From: an uncultured Lachnospiraceae bacterium | Lineage (GTDB): Bacteria > Bacillota > Clostridia > Lachnospirales > Lachnospiraceae | Assembly (NCBI GenBank): GCA_910578795.1 | Contig: CAJTSD010000043.1 | Coordinates: 1-30,315 of the forward strand | Direction: 5' to 3' | Length of the DNA stretch: 30,315 bases | In this document: in pieces, positions 8,560 to 15,281 of the stretch | Position numbering within the stretch: the first letter of the stretch is position 1 | Layout: every line of letters begins with the position of its first letter | Translations under genes and position numbers: made by a program | The notes under the pieces: generated by a model | The model's input: only the letters and a program-made list of their open reading frames with translations | Told to the model about the DNA's origin: nothing | The model's database searches: none

Positions 8560-9189
8560 ATGAATACAATTATTACAATAGGACGGCAATTTGGTTCAGG
8601 AGGACACGAAATCGGGGAAAAACTGGCAAACTATTATGGCATTAAATGTTTTGATAAGGAATTGCTTTCCCGGGCAGCAAAGGAGAGTGGCTTCTGTGAG
8701 GAAATGCTGAAAAACCATGATGAGCGTCCGACAAATTCGTTTCTCTATAATTTAGTTATGGATACATATACCTTTGGCTACAATTCATCTTCGTTTGTCG
8801 ATATGCCAATCAGTCATAAGGTATTTATGGCACAATTCGATACGATAAAGAAGATTGCGGAGGAAGAACCGTGTGTCATTGTTGGTCGTTGTGCGGATTA
8901 TGCTTTACAGGAATACAAAAATTGTCTTCATCTTTTTATTCATGCAAATGAGGATGCCAAAATTGAGCGCATTATGAAAAAATATGAAATTACCGCTGAT
9001 AAAGCACGCGAAATGATGATCAAGAAGGACAGACAGCGCCAAAGCTACTACAATTATTATTCCACGAAGAAATGGGGGCGCTCAGACAGCTATGATCTTT
9101 CTATTAACAGCAGCATTTTGGGCGTTGAAGGAACGGTTAAGCTGATTATTCAGTATATTGAGGATTTTGAGTCTAAAAATAAGCAATGA
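8560..9189 (+). CDS. Cytidylate kinase-like family protein
   Basis: A 209-residue P-loop kinase. ITIGRQFGSGGHEIGEKLA at residues 5-23 is the nucleotide-binding loop typical of the cytidylate-kinase-like family, in which the usual GKS/T is replaced by SGG. CVIVGRCADYAL and the Arg-rich lid KKDRQRQSYYNYYSTKKWGR complete the fold. Authentic Cmk proteins differ in sequence, and the substrate of this side family is not established, so I leave the symbol blank. It is transcribed alone between its own promoter and a strong terminator. Confidence 0.9.
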   Translation: MNTIITIGRQFGSGGHEIGEKLANYYGIKCFDKELLSRAAKESGFCEEMLKNHDERPTNSFLYNLVMDTYTFGYNSSSFVDMPISHKVFMAQFDTIKKIAEEEPCVIVGRCADYALQEYKNCLHLFIHANEDAKIERIMKKYEITADKAREMMIKKDRQRQSYYNYYSTKKWGRSDSYDLSINSSILGVEGTVKLIIQYIEDFESKNKQ

Positions 9190-9206
9190 TATGTTTGGTT
9201 GTCAAC

Positions 9207-9236
9207 AAACTCCCTTGTTTTAATGAGGGAGTTTTT
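9207..9236 (+). terminator. Rho-independent terminator after the 8560 gene
   Basis: Perfect 9-bp arms AAACTCCCT (9207-9215) and AGGGAGTTT (9226-9234) followed by more T residues, 18 bp past the stop codon. Confidence 0.85.
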
Positions 9237-9285
9237 ATGTTAGGAAGTTGTTGTGGTGGAGTAAGATATATTTATTCGCAAAAGA

Positions 9286-9382
9286 ATAGTTTAACGAATA
9301 GTTGGCTGAGCATTTTCATGCTTATGGTGATGTCATTTAAGCGGCTCTTATTGGCTTGCCAGTCAACTATTCGTTAAACTAT
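9286..9382. repeat. 97-bp element bounded by 19-bp perfect inverted repeats
   Basis: ATAGTTTAACGAATAGTTG (9286-9304) is exactly the reverse complement of 9364-9382. In RNA the pairing continues through 9305-9308 with 9360-9363 with one G-U, giving a 23-bp stem. The 51-base interior holds a small hairpin AGCAT-TTTC-ATGCT (9309-9322) and a possible AAGC/GCTT pair (9339-9342, 9354-9357). No T tract follows, so it does not look like a terminator. I see no flanking target duplication. It could be a MITE-like element, a structured RNA or a recombination/protein-binding site. The rest of the 9237-9420 spacer holds nothing recognisable. Confidence 0.75.
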
Positions 9383-9420
9383 GGGGAGATATAATTTGCT
9401 GATGTACGTATTTATATTTA

Positions 9421-9464
9421 AAAACAGGCGCCTGGTGTTTTTGATTTTATTGGGCGCCTGTTTT
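9421..9464 (-). terminator. Bidirectional terminator at the 3' end of the AI-2E permease gene
   Basis: Perfect 12-bp GC-rich arms AAAACAGGCGCC (9421-9432) and GGCGCCTGTTTT (9453-9464). On the minus strand it lies just after the permease stop and ends in T residues; it can also stop rightward transcription. Confidence 0.88.
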
Positions 9465-9472
9465 ACTTATTA

Positions 9473-10891
9473 TTATATTTTATTGTTTGTGTTTCGGTTT
9501 CTTTTGTTTCGGTTTCTGTTATTGATGTTGTTTGCTCCTTCACGGTTGTTGATGTGTACTTTGTTGTTTGGTCTTTCATGATTGACTGTTTGTACTTTGT
9601 TGTTTGGCTCCTTTGGTTTGATGAGGATTCTGTCAATTTGCTCAAATGGTTTTTTGGCATCCTCTGAAAAATCTATTAGTTCATTTGTATCGACATCAAT
9701 ATATAGCAGTCTTAAATATTTACAGGTTTCAGAGGGAATCTTCTTGTTTTGTAGCCGTAGTTCTATGAGTGATTTCATAAAAGCAAACAAAACTGCAAAA
9801 ATAGGAACGCCGGCAATCATTCCAAAAATTCCCCAAATTCCACCAAACAAAGTAATTGCGAATATTACCCAAAAGCTTGATAATCCTGTGGAACTGCCCA
9901 ATATTTTAGGACCAATAATATTCCCGTCAACCTGTTGGAGAATAATTACGAAAATCAGGAAGTAAAATGCCTGCAAAGGGTTGACAAATAATATTAACAA
10001 TATAGAAGGAACTGCTCCCAAAAATGGTCCGAAAAACGGAATGATATTTGTCACACCGATAATTACACTAATCAAAACACAAAATGGTGTTCCAAGAAGG
10101 CTTGTTCCAATGAAACAAATTAATCCGATTATAATAGAATCCATAATCTTGCCTACAAAGAATCCGCCAAATGTTTTATTTGCAAACCGTACATTGCTGA
10201 TAAGCCGATTTGCTGTTTCCGTTGATAAAAAAGCATATACTACTTTTTTTGCCTGTGCTGCAAATACTTCTTTGCTGGACAATATATATACGGAAATAAT
10301 AAAACCTATAATTAAATTCCAAAATTCCTTTAACACAGAAACAACGCTCATTGAAATTGTCATAATTAGACTGTTGAGCTGAGGCATAAGTTTGGAGTTG
10401 ACAAATACTTCAACATCTGCAAAATATGTGTTAATCAGGTCTGTCACATTTTTTTCGATTACAGGATTATTTTCAAGCAGTTGGGATATCCATGCTGTTA
10501 AGGTATCAACATAGCTTGGAAACTGATCGATGATTGTATTGATACTGTTTCCAATCTGTGGAATTACAATGGAAAAAAAGGAATATATTGCCATAATAAC
10601 AATAAATAAAGTTATTACAATAGAAACTGTTCTGCGCTGCGATTTTTTATGATTAATGTTTAACTTTTTAAACACCGGCTTTACAATCCGACGTTCCGTC
10701 GCATTTACAATAGGTGTCATCAAATATCCGAGTATCATCCCATCAATAATCGGCATCAGTATCACAAATAATTTTGTAATTCTTGCCGTAAGATTGTCCA
10801 AATGGAATATGACATAATAACTGATAATTCCACCTAGAACAACGAAAAAAGCTGTAAGTCCCCATTTGATGTATACTTTATTATCTTTCAT
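9473..10891 (-). CDS. AI-2E family transporter with Asn-rich C-terminal tail
   Basis: A 472-residue permease of the AI-2E/PerM/YtvI family with about eight hydrophobic segments. Family features include LGYLMTPIV near residue 55, GFIISVYILSSKE and the C-terminal membrane block GVTNIIPFFGPFLGAVPS ... VDGNIIGPKILGSSTGLSSFWVI. Members export small molecules or ions; the substrate here cannot be predicted. After the last helix (about residue 375) lies a long hydrophilic tail ending in tandem 12-residue repeats beginning NNK or NNI, then Asn/Arg repeats. The start has AAGGAGAG upstream. It is transcribed alone, divergent from the recombinase gene, and its upstream region abuts the dif-like sequence. 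Confidence 0.9.
   Translation of the reverse strand: MKDNKVYIKWGLTAFFVVLGGIISYYVIFHLDNLTARITKLFVILMPIIDGMILGYLMTPIVNATERRIVKPVFKKLNINHKKSQRRTVSIVITLFIVIMAIYSFFSIVIPQIGNSINTIIDQFPSYVDTLTAWISQLLENNPVIEKNVTDLINTYFADVEVFVNSKLMPQLNSLIMTISMSVVSVLKEFWNLIIGFIISVYILSSKEVFAAQAKKVVYAFLSTETANRLISNVRFANKTFGGFFVGKIMDSIIIGLICFIGTSLLGTPFCVLISVIIGVTNIIPFFGPFLGAVPSILLILFVNPLQAFYFLIFVIILQQVDGNIIGPKILGSSTGLSSFWVIFAITLFGGIWGIFGMIAGVPIFAVLFAFMKSLIELRLQNKKIPSETCKYLRLLYIDVDTNELIDFSEDAKKPFEQIDRILIKPKEPNNKVQTVNHERPNNKVHINNREGANNINNRNRNKRNRNTNNKI
9486..9607 (-). repeat. Tandem coding repeats in the permease tail
   Basis: A 17-bp sequence TGTACTTTGTTGTTTGG occurs at 9555-9571 and 9591-9607, a 36-bp period that encodes 12-residue units starting NNKV. 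Shorter TTTCGGTTTC repeats at 9489-9513 encode Asn/Arg pairs. Such repeats can change copy number by slippage. Confidence 0.7.
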
Positions 10892-10908
10892 ACTAAATAA
10901 AATGCTCT

Positions 10909-10942
10909 CCTTACCGAAAAAATATTGGAATTTTGAAAAAAA
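10909..10942. other. Candidate dif-like recombination site upstream of the recombinase gene
   Basis: CCGAAAAA (10914-10921), one base, TAT (10923-10925), seven bases, TTGAAAA (10933-10939). As I recall the streptococcal/lactococcal difSL core (CCGAAAAA-N-TAT-N7-TTGAAAA), the blocks and spacing are the same. difSL also lies just upstream of xerS. The match is from memory and the sequence is AT-rich, so this remains a candidate. Confidence 0.4.
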
Positions 10943-10961
10943 TGTTATAATATGATTATAT
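10933..10961 (+). promoter_or_regulatory. Probable promoter of the recombinase gene
   Basis: TTGAAA (10933-10938) and TTATAT (10956-10961) with 17 bp between and an extended -10 TG (10953-10954). The -35 lies within the right half of the dif-like sequence. A palindrome CATTATT-TCA-AATAATG (10964-10980) sits at the expected transcription start and could be an operator. A small hairpin TTTAAG/CTTAAA (10990-11006) would display the ribosome binding site GAGG in its loop. Confidence 0.5.
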
Positions 10962-11008
10962 CACATTATTTCAAATAATGACACAATAATTTAAGTGAGG
11001 CTTAAAAA

Positions 11009-12070
11009 GTGGAAAAAAATAATAATAAAAATTACCATGATGAACAAAATAAAAAAAACATCCTGCATTTAAGGGAGCTTTTGGATACGCTTCCTCCCTT
11101 CTGTGCGCAGTTTTTCAGAGGAATACAGGAATATACTTCAAGCAGAACAAGAATTGCGTATGCGTATGATATCCGGATATTTTTTGAGTACCTCCATGAG
11201 AGCAATCCGGTATTTCATAAAATGCCGATTAACGAATATCCTCTTGAACTTCTTGACCAAATCACGCGGCTTGATATTGAAGAATATTTGGATTATTGTT
11301 CTTATTATATAAAAGATGGCAAAGAATACATGAATGATGAACGGGGAAAGTCAAGAAAGCTTGCATCATTGCGGAGCTTTTACAATTATTTTTTCAGGAA
11401 TGAAATGATTGAAAAAAATCCTGCTGCACTTGTCAAGATGCCAAAACTGCACGAAAAAGAGATTGTTCGGCTTGATCCTGATGAGGTAGCAATTCTTTTG
11501 GATACTGTGGAAACAGGTGAAAAGCTTACCAAAAAACAAATGCAGTATCATGAAAAAAATAAGCTGCGGGATGTTGCACTACTCACACTGCTCCTTGGAA
11601 CGGGAATTCGTGTTTCGGAGTGCGTAGGAATTGATATTCAGGATATCGACTTTAAGAATAATGGAATTAAAATTCGCCGCAAGGGCGGTTATGAAACGGT
11701 TGTTTACTTTGGCAATGAAGTTCTAACCGCGCTTACGGACTACCTTGAGAAACGTGAAAATATGTCGCCTGTAGAAGGTCATGAAAACGCTTTGTTTTTA
11801 TCCATGCAGAACAGGCGAATTACAGTGCGGGCTGTCGAAAATCTTGTAAAAAAATATGCACTTCCGGTTACGAATTTAAAAAAGATAACACCGCATAAAC
11901 TAAGAAGCACTTATGGCACTGCTCTCTACCGCGAAACGAATGATATTTATCTTGTTGCGGATGTCCTTGGACATAAGGACGTAAATACCACTAGAAAGCA
12001 TTATGCGGCTTTAGAGGAGGACAAACGACGCAGGGCGGCGAAAGCAGTTACACTTCGGGAAAAGCGTTGA
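11009..12070 (+). CDS. Tyrosine recombinase, XerS-like
   Basis: A 353-residue site-specific recombinase with an N-terminal core-binding domain (about 35-140) and a C-terminal catalytic domain. All catalytic residues are present: R201 (GTGIRVSE), K225 (RRKGG), H296 and R299 (HKLR), H322 (LGHK) and nucleophile Y332 (HYAAL). The length and the extra segment before the first Arg box (about 168-188) are closer to XerS, the single chromosome-dimer resolvase of streptococci, than to the roughly 300-residue XerC/XerD. Start is GTG 11009 with GTGAGG eight bases upstream. The dif-like site directly upstream and the strand switch around this gene fit a chromosomal role; a mobile-element integrase is less likely because no other mobile genes are nearby. 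Confidence 0.88.
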   Translation: MEKNNNKNYHDEQNKKNILHLRELLDTLPPFCAQFFRGIQEYTSSRTRIAYAYDIRIFFEYLHESNPVFHKMPINEYPLELLDQITRLDIEEYLDYCSYYIKDGKEYMNDERGKSRKLASLRSFYNYFFRNEMIEKNPAALVKMPKLHEKEIVRLDPDEVAILLDTVETGEKLTKKQMQYHEKNKLRDVALLTLLLGTGIRVSECVGIDIQDIDFKNNGIKIRRKGGYETVVYFGNEVLTALTDYLEKRENMSPVEGHENALFLSMQNRRITVRAVENLVKKYALPVTNLKKITPHKLRSTYGTALYRETNDIYLVADVLGHKDVNTTRKHYAALEEDKRRRAAKAVTLREKR

Positions 12071-12079
12071 TAAGAGCGT

Positions 12080-12454
12080 TTAATAACCTTTCTGCGCAGG
12101 GGTGGCGGAATAATAAGGAATAATCAGGCTGCTCCCTGATAGGATATGATCGGATTTTATGGAATTCATTGTCTTTATTTCATTCACATATTCCTGAACA
12201 TTTTTATAATGATCTGTATCAATATGTTCTTTTGCAATTGACCAAAGTGTATCCCCTTTAGATACTTCAATACTTTTATAATATTTGTATTTGGCAGTAT
12301 GTTGCAAATCGCTTGCCTGTGTGGAAATGGATATTACAAATACGGAGAGCAATATAACTGCCATGACTGACAGAATGGTCATAAAGATATTTCTTTGGAC
12401 CTGAAGCTGACGTCTGCGCCTGTTCATGGAATTTGTGGAATAACGTTTTTTCAT
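12080..12454 (-). CDS. yneA: YneA-like LysM protein, probable SOS-induced division inhibitor
   Basis: A 124-residue protein with a basic N-terminus, one membrane helix (about 24-44) and a LysM domain (about 60-115; SIEVSKGDTLWSIAKEHI ... LSGSSLIIPY). YneA of Bacillus has this design, is encoded divergently from lexA, and delays division during the SOS response from outside the membrane. The minus-strand promoter carries a LexA box in its spacer, which strongly supports SOS control. AGGAGGG precedes ATG 12454. It converges on the recombinase gene with only nine bases between stops. Sequence identity to YneA itself could not be checked, so the assignment rests on architecture, position and operator. 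Confidence 0.85.
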   Translation of the reverse strand: MKKRYSTNSMNRRRRQLQVQRNIFMTILSVMAVILLSVFVISISTQASDLQHTAKYKYYKSIEVSKGDTLWSIAKEHIDTDHYKNVQEYVNEIKTMNSIKSDHILSGSSLIIPYYSATPAQKGY

Positions 12455-12504
12455 AGCATAACCCTCCTGTTTATAATAAAAGAAAATTGATAAAAGAACA
12501 AATA

Positions 12505-12547
12505 TTCCGAATATAGTTTCCGAACATTATTTCCGAACAACTGTTTA
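12505..12547. repeat. TTCCGAA array with 13-bp period in the yneA-lexA spacer
   Basis: TTCCGAA begins at 12505, 12518 and 12531, exactly 13 bp apart; the last two read TTCCGAAC. Further copies are at 12599-12606 and, inverted, at 12612-12618. The third copy merges into CGAACAACTGTTTA (12534-12547), which matches the Gram-positive LexA consensus at most positions. The other copies hold only one LexA half site. Confidence 0.75.
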
Positions 12548-12552
12548 AAAGT

Positions 12553-12581
12553 ATTATAACGAACGGTCGTTTGCTTGTCAA
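12553..12581 (-). promoter_or_regulatory. yneA promoter with embedded LexA box
   Basis: On the minus strand TTGACA (12581-12576) and TATAAT (12558-12553) are consensus with a 17-bp spacer. The spacer contains CGAACGGTCGTTTG on the plus strand (12560-12573), matching the Firmicutes LexA consensus CGAACRNRYGTTYG at all but one position. LexA bound here would block polymerase. Confidence 0.9.
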
Positions 12582-12614
12582 TATGTTTCTCCTAAATTTT
12601 CCGAACTTTTTTTC

Positions 12615-12653
12615 GGAATATATGTTTGACTTTTTTGGAATATATGGTATTAT
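12615..12653 (+). promoter_or_regulatory. lexA promoter with overlapping LexA box
   Basis: TTGACT (12626-12631) and TATTAT (12648-12653) with 16 bp between. GGAATATATGTTTG (12615-12628) is an imperfect LexA box (12 of 14) that overlaps the -35, consistent with autorepression. A TTCCGAA/TTCGGAA inverted pair (12599-12618) lies just upstream. Confidence 0.75.
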
Positions 12654-12676
12654 AGAAAAAAAGGAGGCATTACACT

Positions 12677-13294
12677 ATGGCATATGGAAAAATAACTGCA
12701 AAGCAGAAAGAGATTTTAGAGTTTATTAAGTCAGAAATCCTGAAAAAGGGTTATCCGCCCGCTGTAAGGGAAATCTGCGAGGCTGTAAGCCTGAAATCAA
12801 CTTCATCTGTCCACTCACACTTAGAGACACTTGAGAAGAACGGATACATAAGAAGAGATCCGACAAAGCCGCGTGCAATTGAAATTATGGATGACAGTTT
12901 TCAGATGGTGCGACATGAAATGACAAGCCTTCCGATTATAGGAACGGTTGCGGCAGGTCTTCCGATTTTAGCGGAACAAAATATTGAAGGCTATTTTCCT
13001 ATCCCTACCGATATGGTTCCAAAGGGAGAATCTTTTGTTTTGCATGTAAAAGGTGACAGCATGATCAATGCAGGCATTTTTAATGGTGACAGCATTTTTG
13101 TGACTGCCTGCAATACTGCGTCAAATGGAGATACTGTTGTGGCTCTTGTAGATGATTCTGCCACTGTTAAGACTTATTATAAGGAAGATGGACATTACAG
13201 GCTTCAGCCTGAAAATGACAATATGGAACCCATTATTCTTGATAATGTAGAGATTCTTGGCAAGGTTTATGGTGTATTCAGACTATATAGTTAG
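12677..13294 (+). CDS. lexA: LexA repressor
   Basis: SOS repressor of 205 residues with an N-terminal winged helix (about 1-70; KQKEILEFI, PPAVREICEAVSLKSTSSVHSHLETLEKNGYI) and a C-terminal self-cleaving serine protease domain. The cleavage site is A93-G94 (VAAGLP) and the catalytic dyad is S128 (KGDSM) and K165 (ATVKTYY). RecA-stimulated cleavage releases repression. AAGGAGG precedes ATG 12677. The gene is divergent from yneA and both promoters carry LexA boxes. The 222-bp spacer between them is fully accounted for by promoters, operators and leaders. Confidence 0.97.
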   Translation: MAYGKITAKQKEILEFIKSEILKKGYPPAVREICEAVSLKSTSSVHSHLETLEKNGYIRRDPTKPRAIEIMDDSFQMVRHEMTSLPIIGTVAAGLPILAEQNIEGYFPIPTDMVPKGESFVLHVKGDSMINAGIFNGDSIFVTACNTASNGDTVVALVDDSATVKTYYKEDGHYRLQPENDNMEPIILDNVEILGKVYGVFRLYS

Positions 13295-13317
13295 ACGGAT
13301 AAGTTTATAAGAAGGAT

Positions 13318-13361
13318 AAAACCGCTGAAAAACTTGTAGAACCAAGTTTTTCAGCGGTTTT
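13318..13361. terminator. Bidirectional terminator between lexA and rsfS
   Basis: A perfect 19-bp stem (13318-13336 with 13343-13361, AAAACCGCTGAAAAACTTG on the left) with loop TAGAAC, ending in T4 on either strand. It ends both lexA and the long leftward obg-rsfS operon. Confidence 0.93.
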
Positions 13362-13364
13362 CCA

Positions 13365-13733
13365 CTACCCGATTGCATTCAGTTCATTTAGGTCCATATG
13401 TTTGCCATCACGCCACATATGCTCCAAGTCATAGAAATCACGGCTTTCCGGATCAAAAATATGGACAAGGATATCATGATAATCCATAAGGATCCAATTT
13501 GCAGTATGATATCCTTCTATATTTTTAGGGACGATCTTTCCGGCAGCAAGTTTTTCCTCTACATTGTCACAAAGCGCTTGTATTTGGCTTCTGTTTGTGC
13601 CGTTAGTTATGATAAAATAATCTGCAATGACTGAAATCTCGCTGATATCAATTATTTGTATATTTTCTGCTTTTTTATCTTCTAACGCATCAATGATAAG
13701 CTTAAGCGTACTCTTTAATTCACAGTTATTCAT
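13365..13733 (-). CDS. rsfS: Ribosomal silencing factor RsfS
   Basis: RsfS binds L14 on the 50S subunit and prevents subunit joining in starvation. The 122-residue protein has the family segments DISEISVIADYFIITNGTNRSQIQALCDNVEE, GYHTANWILMDYHDILVHIFDPESRDFYDLEHMW. The start is taken at ATG 13733, which gives the usual length; its only ribosome binding site, AAAGGAGAG, is rather far away (about 13 bases). An ATG at 13775 inside yqeK is possible but adds 14 atypical residues. It is the last gene of the nadD-yqeK-rsfS set and ends at a bidirectional terminator. Confidence 0.94.
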   Translation of the reverse strand: MNNCELKSTLKLIIDALEDKKAENIQIIDISEISVIADYFIITNGTNRSQIQALCDNVEEKLAAGKIVPKNIEGYHTANWILMDYHDILVHIFDPESRDFYDLEHMWRDGKHMDLNELNAIG

Positions 13734-13752
13734 ATTATGTGCATCTCTCCTT

Positions 13753-14328
13753 TTATATTTTTCTATAACTTTCATACGTTGTCTGTGTCATTGTATCAAC
13801 AGGAGCATTTTTTCCATCAAGATATTTGAGTGTGTTTGACAAAATTTTTTCCATTGTCTTGTCGATATCTTCAAAGGCAAGCTTACGTATCAGATCAAGC
13901 TCTTTCACTGGCTTTCTTGACGGCTCGATATAATCCGCGATAAAAATAATTTTCTCAAGCAATGACATGTTTGGACGTCCCGTAGTATGCCAGGTAATTG
14001 CGTGTAAAATATCCTCATCTTTTATTCCGAATTTTTTTCCTGCAATATGTGCACCGACCTTTCCATGAAGCAGGTAAGGGTGCTCTGCTTCCATAGCGCT
14101 ACAGGAAAGATTGTTTTTTTCACAGATATGAAGTTTTTTCTCATCACTCATGCACTTTGCACAGTCGTGTAAAAGACCTGCAAGATATGCTCTTTTTACA
14201 AGATTTGCATTTGAAGTATCTGCATTATATTTCATGGCAAGCGCTGCCGCAGTGTATGCTACGCCAAGCGTATGCTGATACCGATCTTTTGTCAGGTGTT
14301 TTTTCAAATATTTTTTAATCTTTTTCAT
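13753..14328 (-). CDS. yqeK: YqeK-family HD hydrolase, Ap4A hydrolase
   Basis: A 191-residue HD-domain phosphohydrolase. The metal-binding motif is seen as RYQHTLGVAYTA, LLHDCAK (the HD pair), HPYLLHGKVGAHIA and HAITWHTTG, then IIFIADYIEPSR. Characterised YqeK proteins cleave Ap4A symmetrically to two ADP. ATG 14328 is chosen since AGGAG lies ten bases upstream. It overlaps nadD by 14 bases and is followed by rsfS, the standard Firmicutes order. Confidence 0.94.
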   Translation of the reverse strand: MKKIKKYLKKHLTKDRYQHTLGVAYTAAALAMKYNADTSNANLVKRAYLAGLLHDCAKCMSDEKKLHICEKNNLSCSAMEAEHPYLLHGKVGAHIAGKKFGIKDEDILHAITWHTTGRPNMSLLEKIIFIADYIEPSRKPVKELDLIRKLAFEDIDKTMEKILSNTLKYLDGKNAPVDTMTQTTYESYRKI

Positions 14329-14926
14329 AATATAACCGCTCCTGTTGTATATAATTTGCAACTTCTATCGGAACATCATCTGCAATGGAGCGTTGCTCTT
14401 TTACTTTTGTTCTGATATCTGTTGATGAGATATTTATTTTCGGTATATCAAGGTAAATAATATCTGCCCCTAAACTTTGTAGTTGCTGTCCTTTTTGCTT
14501 AATTTCGTTTAGATTATAATCATTCCTCACTGCGCATGCTATTTTTGCAAGCGAAAAAATCTGCTTCGGGTTTTTCCATTTTTCAATCTGAAAAAGAGAG
14601 TCAGCTCCCATAATAAAAAAGTAACAGGTATTCGGGTTTTTCTCCGTAAGGTATTTTAATGTTTCACTTGTATAGCTGTTTCCTGCTCTGTTCGCCTCTA
14701 CAAGTGATAATTCAAATTGCGGATAGCTTGCTATGGCAAGGCGAACCATATCAATACGATTTTTGACTGTAAGCACATTTTTTTTCATATAGGAATTTCC
14801 ACTTGGCAGAAACAAAACTTTGTCAAGTGCAAGCAGTTCATATGCTGTTTTTGCCAAAATAAGATGTCCATTGTGAATTGGATTAAATGTACCACCCATA
14901 ATACCTGTCTTTATGCAGCCTTCCAT
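14315..14926 (-). CDS. nadD: Nicotinate-nucleotide adenylyltransferase
   Basis: Adenylates nicotinate mononucleotide to deamido-NAD. The 203-residue protein shows the nucleotidyltransferase motif GIMGGTFNPIHNGHL near the N-terminus and ISSTDIR near the C-terminus. ATG 14926 has GGAGG five bases upstream; ATG 14938, four codons earlier, has no ribosome binding site. It lies between yhbY and yqeK in the leftward operon. Confidence 0.96.
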   Translation of the reverse strand: MEGCIKTGIMGGTFNPIHNGHLILAKTAYELLALDKVLFLPSGNSYMKKNVLTVKNRIDMVRLAIASYPQFELSLVEANRAGNSYTSETLKYLTEKNPNTCYFFIMGADSLFQIEKWKNPKQIFSLAKIACAVRNDYNLNEIKQKGQQLQSLGADIIYLDIPKINISSTDIRTKVKEQRSIADDVPIEVANYIQQERLYYEKD

Positions 14927-14951
14927 GAAAGCCTCCATTCTTACAAATCAA

Positions 14952-15245
14952 TTATGCCTTTGGTAAAATGATTTTCGGATTGTTCTTAAAAGGCTTATAC
15001 AATACGATTTTCTTTCCGATTACCTGTACGACCTGTGAATGTGTACGTTCCGCAATTATGTTTGCTATTTCATTCGGATCGTCAATACAGTTTTTTAATA
15101 CGCCAATTTTAACAAGCTCATGTGTATTAAATACTTCCGAAATGGCTTCAACATTTTCAGGGGTAACGGATGCTTTGCCAATTTGAAACACCGGATCAAT
15201 ATTCATCGCAAGTCCTTTTAAGTAAGACCTTTGTTTACTTGTCAT
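14952..15245 (-). CDS. yhbY: YhbY-family CRM-domain RNA-binding protein
   Basis: A 97-residue single CRM-domain protein linked to 50S subunit assembly. It begins LTSKQR-like (MTSKQRSYLKGLA), has DPVFQIGKASVTPE and the GxxG-containing C-terminal part VVQVIGKKIVLYKP. AAAGGAG five bases before ATG 15245 sets the start; an upstream ATG at 15266 is not favoured. Placement between obg and nadD is typical of Firmicutes. Confidence 0.94.
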   Translation of the reverse strand: MTSKQRSYLKGLAMNIDPVFQIGKASVTPENVEAISEVFNTHELVKIGVLKNCIDDPNEIANIIAERTHSQVVQVIGKKIVLYKPFKNNPKIILPKA

Positions 15246-15281
15246 TTTATCTCCTTTCATTTTCATGAGAAGTGTTCAATG

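Noticed and set aside
9286..9382. Invertible promoter (phase-variation switch)
   Set aside because: The segment between the arms is only 59 bp, contains no promoter on either strand, and both flanks end in terminators.
11009..12070. Integrase of a mobile element
   Set aside because: No excisionase, relaxase, phage genes, att repeats or tRNA target nearby; context and length fit a chromosomal recombinase better.
12521..12534. Additional full LexA box at the second TTCCGAAC
   Set aside because: Only the left half site is present; the right half GTTYG is missing at the required spacing.
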